64,000 nt of DNA from Welwitschia mirabilis (Eukaryota > Gnetophyta > Gnetopsida > Welwitschiales): NCBI GenBank assembly GCA_051453625.1, contig JBOZIK010000001.1:253122086-253186085 (forward strand), given 5' to 3'. Within the stretch, counting starts at the first letter, position 1, and each line of letters begins with the position of its first letter. Of the stretch, positions 33,295-44,149 are shown piece by piece. The translations under genes and the position numbers were made by a program. Below the pieces are notes generated by a model that had not been told where the DNA came from, ran no database searches, and was given only the letters and a program-made list of their open reading frames with translations.

Positions 33295-35590
33295 AGTTTA
33301 AATATTATACATAAAATCTAAAGATTTGGGTCTATATCAAAGATTTCAAACAATAAACACTACCAATTTAAAAATCAAATTTATTTCATTAAAAAACTCT
33401 TGAATTCCTTGGGTGAAGAAACTAACTAGAAACTCCAAAAAAATCTATTTATTTTAAGATTCAAGAACGTTAGGTGTTATCTTTACAATAAAAAATCCAT
33501 TTATTATCATCTAAAGCTTTAAAATGTAGAAAATACCCCTCACCTTTTAAAAGAGCATACATTTTATTATAATATATTATTATCATGATTTTATTATTAT
33601 GTTGTGATAAGGAGATTGATGTGTAATATTACTAAATAAATGTAGGTGAGAAACCATAAGGCAGAAAGATATGAAAACAATTGCAAATGCTAGACAAGTG
33701 ATAAGGATAATTTACTTATGGTGGATGATGGTAACAGGCAAAGGAGAGATAGTTGAAATGAAGGAGTAGATTAAAGATGCAGATATAAAATTTATTTTTA
33801 TTTATGTATAATGTATAAATAGTCTCCGTTATATGAAGTGAGGGATCTTTTTAGCTCTAATGTAAAATCTTGAAAAAGATTTCTTGAAGAGGCAGAGATC
33901 ACCTAAAAGTGTTGCAAAGTGACTTTCAGGGAATTTGTACTTACTGATACCAATAAGGTAGTACATTATTTTATGTTTATTTATCTTTAATTATGTAGTT
34001 ATACAAGCATGATTATTCTAGAAAGAATTTTGTGTCATGAAGCATACATTTTGAGAAAATTTCCTACTATTTATTTCTTATTCCAAATATTAATTTAGCT
34101 AAAGGAAGTATTAAGATATTGCATTAGGTAGAAAAAGGTAATGCATAAATTCAACTATGATTTCCTAATTTCTTCACCAAATTCACTATAAATCTTATAA
34201 ATAATAGTTTATCAAAATATGAGTTTGCTAAGAACAGTCGTTCTTGACAATGAATGTGCTCTAATTATTATAGAATTTTTATTAGTTATAAAACTTTAAG
34301 AGTAGATCTATAAATAAATTAGTAATTATGTAATCTATAAAATAATTCTAGTGTAGTTTTCCATTATATTTTAATATAATTTTTTATCTTATTTAAAAGT
34401 TTTCAATACAATAGTTTAACAATAGTGTGATATTTTTATTAAGAAAACAGATTTGTCGCTTGCTCAGTGTCATTAGTTTGCTTAGCTAAAATAAAATACA
34501 TGAATGACCCCTACAAGTCTAAAAGATTTATTAAATTATTATAGAAATAGAAAATTAGAGGATTAGTATAATTACATGGTATTATAAGGACTTATTATAG
34601 ATCATGACTAATTCCATGGATCTATGTAAAAATAATATATTAATGTTGTTTAGAATCAATAATTAATTAAAATAAATAACTAAAATAAAATTTAATGTTA
34701 ATACATAGTCAATTACATAAGTCTATTAGCTAATAAACAAGTATGATAATAAGGTAGATTCAGATAATTATATTAAAAAGTTATAGCCCCTAACTGTAAC
34801 ATCCCAACTTAATTCATCCTTAATAAGTACAATTTTTTAATTAATTAAAATGGTTAGCAAAACCTATGATCAACTTTTAAAAATGCTTTATTAGCATTAT
34901 TTCATATGAAAAGGTTATTTTATTTGTAAGTAATAGCAATGTCACTTATGTGTCCTATATGTCTTTCTGCATTTTCAACATATCCAAATATCTTATTTAT
35001 GGTTGATGAGATGTCAACCTATTATCATAAAAATATGCATATAGTTAATGATAATTACTAATAAATATAATATAAGGTTGCATCTCCTATTAATGGAATT
35101 CCAACTCGATATCTGAATGCCATCTAGAAATGAGGTGATTCTACTTTAAGTTCCAAACTAAACAAACATGGCTAGGCTCAACTTGATAAGCTTAAACTTC
35201 TTCTAAATATCCCATCAAAAAGGTGACAAGTGCTAGGTGAGGTGGATTCATGCTTCCAAATGGCCTCTGCTTCCTTGAAGCATCGTAAGATGGCACAATA
35301 TAATCCTTTGACACTAAGGGCTTAAAACTTTAAGTCTAAGTAATTCCATGCATAAGTAAGGTAAGAGCGTAATAATGAAAACCACTTCTAGATGGGTTTA
35401 TGTAAAAAATTAAAATTCAATCCTCCTTGATGATGAGATCCAAGTATGGGGTTAAACCTTACAAGAATTATCTTGATTTAGTTATCATTCATTGAATACA
35501 CCAAAAAAATGCATGCATGCCATTCTAACTAATATGGATGTTTAGTTTCTTGTTCACATAATAAAAATAAATCTAACTTCTATCCAAGAT
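33295..35590. other. AT-rich spacer with a possible gypsy LTR start at 34.8 kb
   Basis: No gene is recognised. At about 34,796 the plus strand reads TGTAACATCCCAACTTAATT, which resembles the beginning of plant Ty3/gypsy LTRs (TGTAACAYCCC type). No matching LTR end or primer binding site was found nearby, so this is only a hint of an old LTR fragment. Confidence 0.35.
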
Positions 35591-35594
35591 CAAT

Positions 35595-35770
35595 TATGAT
35601 TATGGTGAAGCCTTAGACATACTGAACATAGGGTCCCAAGTTTAAACCCTTGCATGGGTAGGGGCATGTAGTTTTCATGGCTGAATTACCATTAGGCATT
35701 TTTGTGGTACATACCTATATATCTGGCTTACCCCTAAAAATAATCTTTATTACTTTGGAAATTAGTTACA
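35595..35770 (+). mobile_element. tRNA-derived SINE relic
   Basis: The plus strand has ATGGTGAAGCCTTAGACATA (box A region, about 35,600-35,620) and GGTCCCAAGTTTAAACCCTT (box B region, 35,631-35,650) at tRNA-like spacing, followed by a G-rich body. This is close to the head of Au-like plant SINEs, with C to T changes in box B. The 3' end is not clear. Confidence 0.6.
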
Positions 35771-37660
35771 AATAACCACATAGAAGAAAAGTAAAAAAAC
35801 ATACATAATCTTTATTTGGCATATTAGAAAAATAATTGCTTTTGAAAATATAGTAATGGGATTAAGACATTATAACTATATTATTTTAATGTCACATAAT
35901 CACAACATCTAAATAAATCATATTTTCCCTCTTGAGTTATTTTTTAGGGGAAAAAATTTACACATATAGTTCCCTTTAAACTCCTTTCTCAAACTTAACT
36001 AATGATTTTCTCAATCATGAATATGTAACTCATGAGGAGAAAATGTAAGCATAAGGCATAAGGATTATTTGAAATGTATGTATTTATAAACTAATAAAGG
36101 AAATAAAATAAAAAATAAAAACTAAGTAAGTTGACTAAACTGCCAAAATGAAAACCCTCATAAATCCCTAAAGATAGTAAATAAAGAAGATGAGAATTTT
36201 ATATAGAAATAAAAGGTATTAATAATGTTATAAAATTAAATCAACATAGAAGTACACCTTCCTTAAATAACTATTAAGTCAAACTTAATTTATGCTAAAC
36301 TAGAAATTTCACTTACTATTCAAGAATAAGGCCTTAAAGAAATGCATGATTTATTCTTGATTAAAGAAAACTTAGGAAAAATATTTGAAAGTAAAATTAA
36401 ATTATTATTATGTATTTTAAAATATTAAATTATTAGCATGATTTTATTAAATAAAATCTCTGCATGGTTACTTAATGATTTCTTTTTAGAGACTTTATAA
36501 TTGAAAATTAATAATTAATTATCTATAAAGGTAGAAATAAGTTCCTATAGTTTTTGTTAAACTAGGCTCATGATATGACTTTCAAATATTAACTCAATCA
36601 AATTTTTATATATATAAATACATTTTCTAACATCATAATGCAAGTGTAAAAACTATCTTAATTTTTAGAATTATTATCATACCACACTACACTAAAAAAG
36701 TTATAACTTTTAAACTACTTTGTATTTTTAAGCGATTCAAGATTCATTGGAAATATTATTCAATTGTTTATAATATAGACTATTCATTCATAAAAAAAGA
36801 CTTAATATTAATTTTGTGATATGGTATTAAATGTCTACTATTTTTTGTGTTTGTTTTTGGAGTTATTTCTGTAAAATAGATTTTAAAAAATTATTAACTC
36901 TAAAAAAATTATTTTTATTAATTTTTTAAAATCTTAACTGAATCTCAAACTTATAAAAAAGCCTCATTAGATTTTTTAAGTAGTATTTAATGAGTTATGA
37001 TCTTCCTAACTTATGTTCTTAATTTGAAAAACATGAATTTTATCAAGACAAGAACATAAAAATTCATATATAAATCTAAGAAATTATAGTTAATAAAATT
37101 TACTATGAATACTAATGTAACTAGTCTATGAACATATAGAGTAAAATTTAAGTAATGAAAATCTACATTAATTACAAAAATCAATGCACATAATTAAGTA
37201 AAGGTAAAGAAATTCAATGAGCCTTACAACTAACATGAAGGACTACCTAGCATAAGTGAGATTAAGCTTCAGATAATCCATCCTAATAAGAGGATTTTAA
37301 TTAATATATGATGCATAATGAAACTATCAAAATCAATTAATAATGCACAACAAAATGTGAATACCTAAATATTATAATGAACCCCCTAGCCACTTAGCCA
37401 AGATGTTCCACTACTAACATAACCAATCAAGAACATAAAGAGATTCTTCATATCTCTCCATCATCTTGGTTTGAGTCAAATGGAAGGACTAACTTATAGA
37501 ATAAGTATTATATAAGCATATGAAGTGGCCTAATATAACACTTAATTATGCCACAAATTTTCTTAAGAAAAAGGAGTTAACATTACAATACAATAAGTAG
37601 AGGAAACCTACTTAAAAAAGTGATGATTGAAGGCTCCTATTTGATGAAGAGTAATGAATA
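35771..37660. other. AT-rich spacer, nothing recognised
   Basis: Very AT-rich, with dense stops in all frames and no motif. Confidence 0.5.
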
Positions 37661-37671
37661 TTTGATGAAGT

Positions 37672-37765
37672 CTAAAGCTTCAAGATCTTTATCTCCAAAC
37701 TCTAAGCTTTAAGCTCCAAGATCTAAGATCCAGGATATAAGCTTCAAGATCCAAGCTCCAAACTT
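37672..37765. repeat. short degenerate repeats of CAAGATC/CTCCAA type
   Basis: Repeated short phrases (AAGCTTCAAGATC, AAGCTCCAAGATC, AAGCTCCAAACTTC) recur about six times at 10-20 base intervals. This is a decayed minisatellite. Confidence 0.55.
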
Positions 37766-37968
37766 CACCCTCAAAAATAAGAGAATGAGGAGAGAAGAAA
37801 AGAAGATATAAGATTGAGAAGCGAATTTGGTAATATGTACTTACCTAAAAATTAAAAATTAATTTTCAAGAGAGGAAAGGAACCTATTTATTGGTAAATG
37901 ATAGATCAAAACTCCTCGACTTAATTGGTTAAGTATCACACACACAATTTTACCCATAACATAATATG

Positions 37969-38041
37969 ATCACATTAAAGTGGATGAGGCTGATCACATT
38001 AAATTAGATAAGATGGATCACATTGAAGTGGATAAGATTGG
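37969..38041. repeat. 24-bp tandem repeat, three copies
   Basis: Three consecutive units of the type GATCACATTRAAGTGGATRA, each 24 bases, with a few substitutions. Confidence 0.75.
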
Positions 38042-38325
38042 TTAATGACAAGTTGATTGAGCTAGAGTAATAACTAACACTAATGTATCACTAACAAAAA
38101 GATATCATATTTACGACTCATAACCCTAACTATCGTGAGTAGTCCCTTGCTTTAATTAGCAAGGTTAATTACATACATCATTTCCTCATGGTGGTTCCTT
38201 CTGAATCCTTTATGGGTTCATAACCATATTAAATAAATCAAAACACCTATTAAATAATGTTTAATATTCATTAAAAGAATAAATCTTTTTATATGCACTA
38301 ATTCTAAGATTGTCATGTGTCATAT

Positions 38326-38801
38326 AGAAGCAAATTTTTCCAATTCCAATGAACAAGAAAATGAACATTTTATAAATCAATTACCTTTACGAATATCAAG
38401 AAGGATAAAAGTCATAGTAAAGTAAAATATACTCATTCATTCTTTTTTATTTAGGAATAAGAGTGCATGTATTTATTCACATGCTTATTAATTTCATGAT
38501 CCATTAATCCTTCAACACAAAACATAAGAAGGAAAATATCATAATAGAATGTAGTACACTCAATTTTTTATATACTTCTTTTACCAACTACATTAAACAT
38601 TAATCCAGTAATTTTAGATTTTTTAACGTAGACAAGACACATGAATAAATAAGTAATATAAATATATAGTATTATTTTTGTAAGTATTTTATTATTATTT
38701 TATACCTTCTTGTAAAATTCTCGATTTAATAATTTTACCATGTAAATTAAAATGCCTTTATATAAATTAAATTATTAAATTTTAAAATTTGGATAGCTTA
38801 G
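38326..38801. repeat. direct repeat Y, copy 1
   Basis: About 475 bp that recurs in the same orientation at 40,110-40,612 with an estimated 80-85% identity. Shared markers include ATTTATTCACATGCTTATTAAT, the GACACATGAATAAA run and AAATTAAAATGCCTTTATAT. No coding capacity. The two copies could be LTRs of a small non-autonomous element or a segmental duplication. Confidence 0.75.
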
Positions 38802-39984
38802 TTTATTAATTTATTTGGAAATAATAAATTTTACAAAATAATTATTAATAATATCAAAACTATGAAAATTACCCAAAAAATAAGATTAATTACGTAAAAA
38901 GATCATAAAAGCATCTAGAATTCAAAATTAGACATAATGCATATTCTTGACATGAGAACAAAGACAACAAGACATTATTGGTTATAAAAATAAAGAGTAA
39001 TTTCTATAGAGTCTCTAATTAGGGAAGGGTTTCATATTTAACTACAATACCAAAAAGTTTCATATAATTAAGAGATTAACGTGTATAATATTTCACTAAT
39101 TAATGGTTAACAAATGTGAGATATAACACTAACAATGTTACTACAAGATAGGAACTTAAATGCAACAAAAATATTAAGAATGTAAAAGAAGAATTTGGAT
39201 TTAAAAATATCTCTTTTATGTTAAAATCTAATTTTTTATATTATTAAAACTATACTCGTAAATATCTTTTTATCGCATAAAATTAATTCCTAATGATTGG
39301 AACTAGAGTATGAATTCATTCAAGGTAAAGGTAATCCATTAGGTCTTCATCAACTGAAACCATAAAACTTAGTGAAGATAATGGGTTACACAATCAAGAG
39401 TATCAAAGATGTCTTATGATCATAATACATATCAATGTCAATCATGTCAATGCACATGAAGCTTTAAAAAAATAATTATGTAGGATTTATTTAAATAAAA
39501 TAATCCTTATTAGACAAACAATGAAAGTAATAAAGAGGAAAAAGTCACTTAAGATATATTATGGTTAAATGAGATAATCACAGGGTAATAAAAAAAGTAA
39601 AATGTGAATAGTATCTATAAATACATGAGGCTTTAAAAGGCTTTCTTTGTCTTTTAAAATTAACTTAAAGGGTAAAACTAAAATTACGAAATGACTTCAT
39701 ACAAGATGTCCTAAATCTTAATTGGTTCAAGTAAAACATTAAGTTACTATTGTTCTAAAAAATTAAATATAAAACATTAATAATTTAAAATTACTATTTA
39801 CACTATTTAAATAAATTAAAATATTAAGAAAAAATAATAGTTTCAAATATTTAGCATCTTTGAATGAGGTAATGTTATGACATTTTTTAAAATAAGTTTA
39901 TAACAAGAAGTGAGTAATTAATAGGTCTACAAAAGACTAAATCGATTATTGACATCCTAGAGATTTATTATCCTTCCTAATAGG

Positions 39985-40105
39985 ATCCTATTCCACTGAT
40001 GGTATTGGCAAATCCCATCCTAGATCTTAGAACCTTCTAATTTGATTTTATAAGAGCGACATCCTGGAGATTTTTTTTTTTTTTTAATTCAACAGAATCA
40101 TGTCC
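39985..40105. repeat. direct repeat X, copy 1
   Basis: About 120 bp, repeated at 40,648-40,775 (markers TTCCTAATAGGATCCTAT and TTAGAACCTTCTAATT). It includes a T17 run at about 40,070-40,086. Together with repeat Y it forms the order X-Y-X', as in a tandem unit of about 660 bp. Confidence 0.7.
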
Positions 40106-40109
40106 TAGA

Positions 40110-40612
40110 TCTCAAAGAGACAATTTTTCCAATTCTGATAAACATGAAATTGAACATTTTATAAATCAAGTGCCTTGACAAATATCAACAATGATAAAAT
40201 TAATAGTAAAGTAAAATCTACCTATTCATCCTTCTTCATTTAAGAATTAGAGTCCATGTACTTATTCACATGCTTATTAATTTTGTAATCCATTAAATCC
40301 TTCAATAAAAAATATAAGAAAGAAAATGCCATAATACAATGTAGTACATTTAAATTTTTATATACTTTTTTTAAAACCAACTACATTAACCATTTAATTT
40401 AATCTAATAGTTTTAGTTTTTTAAAACTTGAATGAGACACATGAATAAACGAGTCATATAGAGACTTACTATGCCATTTTTGTAAATGTTTTATTATTAT
40501 TTTATACCTTCTAGTAAAATTCTCAATTTAACAATCTTATCATGTAAATTAAAATGCCTTTATATAAATGGAATTATTGGATTTTAACATTTGAATAGCT
40601 TTTAGTAGACCT
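40110..40612. repeat. direct repeat Y, copy 2
   Basis: Second copy of the segment at 38,326-38,801, same orientation, lying directly between the two copies of repeat X. Confidence 0.75.
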
Positions 40613-40647
40613 AGATCGATTTTAACATTTGGATAGCTTTCCTAATA

Positions 40648-40775
40648 AGATCCTATCCCATTGATGATATTCATAGATCCCATCTTGGATCCTAGAACCT
40701 TCTAATTGGATTTTCCTAAGGTGGCATCTCGGATATTTGTTATTGCTTTCAACAAGATCTTGTTCTAAATCTCAA
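40648..40775. repeat. direct repeat X, copy 2
   Basis: Second copy of 39,985-40,105. It starts TTCCTAATAAGATCCTAT and contains CTAGAACCTTCTAATTGG. It differs mainly by transitions. Confidence 0.7.
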
Positions 40776-40779
40776 GGTC

Positions 40780-42470
40780 TTTTGATTTTTTAGGAAAATG
40801 ATTTTAAAATTAAAAAAACTTGATTAAATGGGTTTGGATCATCCCTTTAACTTGAACTTTTTCCCTCACTTTTCTCGACATTATAAACAACCCTATACAA
40901 CATACTTGTGATAACAATAGTGATTTTTTACCTTCAAAGAACTTAAAATGTATAATAAATCACAAATTTTAAAAACATATAGTTTTTGAATTTCCTAAGA
41001 TTTTCTAGGATGGGATAGGATGTAAAACATAATAATAAGACTAAATATTAATTAAACTATAAAATTGAATGCATTAGCATATTAGAATGTTCATGTCTAA
41101 AAGTCACATAATTCATGCTGAATCACTTTATATAAAATATTTACTTGGTTCCAGTATTAACAATTATCCTTCTATTTTTTGTAGTTGCAAGAAGATACAT
41201 TAAAGTTTTTAAATTATAAAATAAATTTTCATTTGATATAAAGTTAACATACTTTAATTCATTTAATACAAAGTTAATGTAGTTTATTTAAAAAATGTAA
41301 TTAACCTTTAAACTTTCAAAATTTGTAACCAGTAATTAACTAAATTTTTCTTACTGCCTACTTACAAATCATATCCAGTTATACTTGACATGTAATTTAG
41401 ATTAAATAAGTAGGTCCACTCTATCATTACTTGGGATTATTCATATGTTTCAATTGACTTTCCCCTCTAACTTACATGTAATTGCATATTGTATCTACTC
41501 TGTACAAACACTGTTAGCTCTAAAATATACATTAAGCTAGAAATTAGGAATTTTTTGGAAGGTACTTTATTTAATATATTCTATAAGGTAATCTTTATGG
41601 TTTTTTAATAATTATTTTTCTAAGAACTTTATAAAGTGTAATTTGGATTCCATTATGGATATATGATTTCATTTGTTTAGGAAAAAAAATCATTTTTTAG
41701 TGATTTATCTTTTGGGTCCAAGGCGGTTATAAAAGGTTATTTTTTATTTTTAATAATATTCATATTTAAAAACTTTTACATGCTTTAATCTTAATCATTC
41801 TAAGTTTTGTTTTACATTAACCCCACATTCTCATCATTTCTTACATATTACTTCTAGTTTTCTAACTTTTGGTTAACTTAGTACTTCCTATGTCCTTAAA
41901 CTTATTCGTTACTATGACTTCCTTTGCTTTGTATGAAAAAATAACCATTATTATTTAATTTTTTTTTTGGGAAATGTTTTTCATTCTTGTTTATATCACC
42001 CTTGTTACATCTTAAACATACATGTATGCATTGCATGCACAACTTAGTTATAAAGGCAATAAGATTTTTGGAAACAAATGGTTTTGTCTTAGTTTTTTGC
42101 TTTAGAAGCAACATAGTGGTGGTCACCCTTTACAATAAATTTGCATGAAATAATAATGTTCTAATATATAATTACCAAATCTATCCATTTCATTAATTTA
42201 TAAATTCATGGTTTTATACCTTCTTGAATCGTTCGATTTGATCTATAACAAAATCTCATTAGAATTTGTGATGTTACTTTATCATTATTGTATCTAGATG
42301 TATTATTTCATTAAAAATTTTATTTAGTTTAATTACAATAGTTGTACCCAAAAAATTAAGGGAAAAATCCCATTAACTAAAAATAAATTTAAACCTCTTT
42401 AAAGAGATTTCTTTTCAAAATTCTCTAAATTCACAACACTAGAGAAAACTCTAGAGTTTAAAGAAAGCAA
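40780..42470. other. AT-rich spacer, nothing recognised
   Basis: No motif or repeat noted. A 74-codon minus-strand frame at 41,902-42,126 lacks any family signature. Confidence 0.5.
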
Positions 42471-42769
42471 AATTATTTTTTCCTTTTATTAAAAAGGTAA
42501 ACATTATATTAAAGGAAACTAATTATAAAGGGGCAAAAGCGCCCTATAATAAGACACAAGAAACCAAAATAGTAAAAAAAACAGCCTGTAGAATTCACAT
42601 GAGCCTATTGAATACAAAGTAAATCGAGGGTGAAAACTCCCCGAAAGGTTGATTTAACATAGAACGAGTAATAACTATGATAAAACTATAGAAAACTATG
42701 GAAAATCGATGGATTAATATCACTACATGTGGCAAAAAGGTGGCCATGCTAATGCTAAACCAAAAATCA

Positions 42770-43922
42770 TCTTAGATCATTTGTTAAAACCTCGAAGATC
42801 TGATTCACTTCTTTGAATTCCTCTGCTCTTCCTACTTCTTGTTGAGATGCAGCTTAAGGGCATTCTTCTAGTAACTTGACTTAATGACATTTAACTGAGA
42901 TCTATGAGATATTCCTAAGGTTAAGAAGAGGATCTTTTCAATCCATGAATTGTAGTCATTAGGAATTCTCTTCTCGCATGATCCATATCAATGTGCTCAT
43001 GGGGCTCTTAATTTACTTCTTTAGAAGAGGAATTCGAAGTGGATTAGGAAGCTAACTCCTTATTATGATTAGGTCTATCTTCAACCTTTTGATAGGGAGC
43101 GTTATAGCATTACTCTGGGGGCGGATGGTCTTATTCTTAGGCTTCGTCTAGAAGTTCTTCTTGAACTGCCTCTTCCTATGTTAGGGACAACATCGCTTCC
43201 TCAACTAAAACCTCTTGAGATGGGTGTGGAGTTGCTCCTCTCTGAGACTAGAAGCTTCCTAGCTTGGTCTCCTTCTCGAGTTTAGGAATGTTGTCATTCT
43301 TGAACCTCTTATTCTTTCCTCTGAAAGGCTGAGACTCTAAAGTCTTTCACTAAGGAGGAGGGGGAGAGGGGGCCTCCCTCCTCCTCAGGTCACTTGTATC
43401 TTTACATAGTACCATCATAAGGACTGATTACCTTAAGGAATCTTTTCATCGATAAGCTTGAATAAAGAAATAAGGTAAATTAAATTGATTCTCTAAGTCT
43501 AATGCCTTGAAGAAGGCAAAATACAGCCTTGACAGCTTTGAACAATAGGTAGTCTGAATGAAGTATCAATCCATTGTCTCTTTCCCTAAAACCCATGGGG
43601 TGGAAGCACCTTATGGCTAATATGGTCACTAGACACCTTAGATGCCCCTCGAGAAGAAAATGAAAGGCCTCCCATTAATTTTACTATTGAGAGGGATTAT
43701 TTCCCCTATCGCAAGAATATCTAACAGGTGGGAAATGGGTTCTTTTGTGATTTCTATTAAGATGCATCTAAAATTTTTTATTTGTCCTCTCCATCTTTAG
43801 TAGAATACGGCAGTATCAGCCTTGGGGTCTTCTTTCAGTCAGTGCAAGAGTGTTCCCCAGCTCAGTGCTTAAACCTTATCCTAAAGGGTAGGACATTCTT
43901 TGAATGAACTTGAGTCTGACAT
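42770..43922 (-). pseudogene. LINE B third ORF: unknown N-terminal module, acidic linker, J domain
   Basis: A Met at 43,922 starts MSDSSSFKECPTL and continues DKV, WGTLLH, LKEDPKADTAVFY, RWRGQIKNFRCILIEITKEP and HLLDILAIGEIIPLN. Stops interrupt at positions where LINE A has Trp or other sense codons. A frame change precedes SKVSSDHISHKVLPP, which matches SEHISRKALPLL in LINE A. A basic patch (RGKNKRFKND) and an acidic part (EEAVQEELLDEA) follow, then TTIHGLKR and the J-domain-like end. Nearly all stops in the linker are TAA or TAG. The conserved order in two diverged copies argues for a real coding region of about 400 residues. Confidence 0.6.
42782..42945 (-). pseudogene. LINE B J-domain-like segment (DnaJ type)
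   Basis: The minus strand reads TLGISHRSQLNVIKSSY, then a stop at the Arg position of YRK, KNALKLHLNKK, and after a one-base frame loss RAEEFKEVNQIFEVLT. Compared with LINE A the spacing is the same. LGIS and IK match the general J-domain pattern better here, while YRKKAL matches better in LINE A. The HPD position reads HLN (42,841-42,849), so both Pro and Asp are altered, by C to T and G to A type changes. Confidence 0.75.
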
Positions 43923-44149
43923 CTTAATTATTGATATAAACCCTATGATATCCTTGATTTAATAATGATACCATTTAATCTTTCTAGTGGTGTTTATAGG
44001 GAATGGAAGGGGGTGCTCTTAAATAACACATCATCATAGGTATTCCAGATCTGCCATAGCATTAGGCATATTCCATCTTGTAAGCATTTATAAGATATGT
44101 TTCTACTGTTGTAATAACTAATCATTAAGTTCATTAAGCCCTAGCTCCA

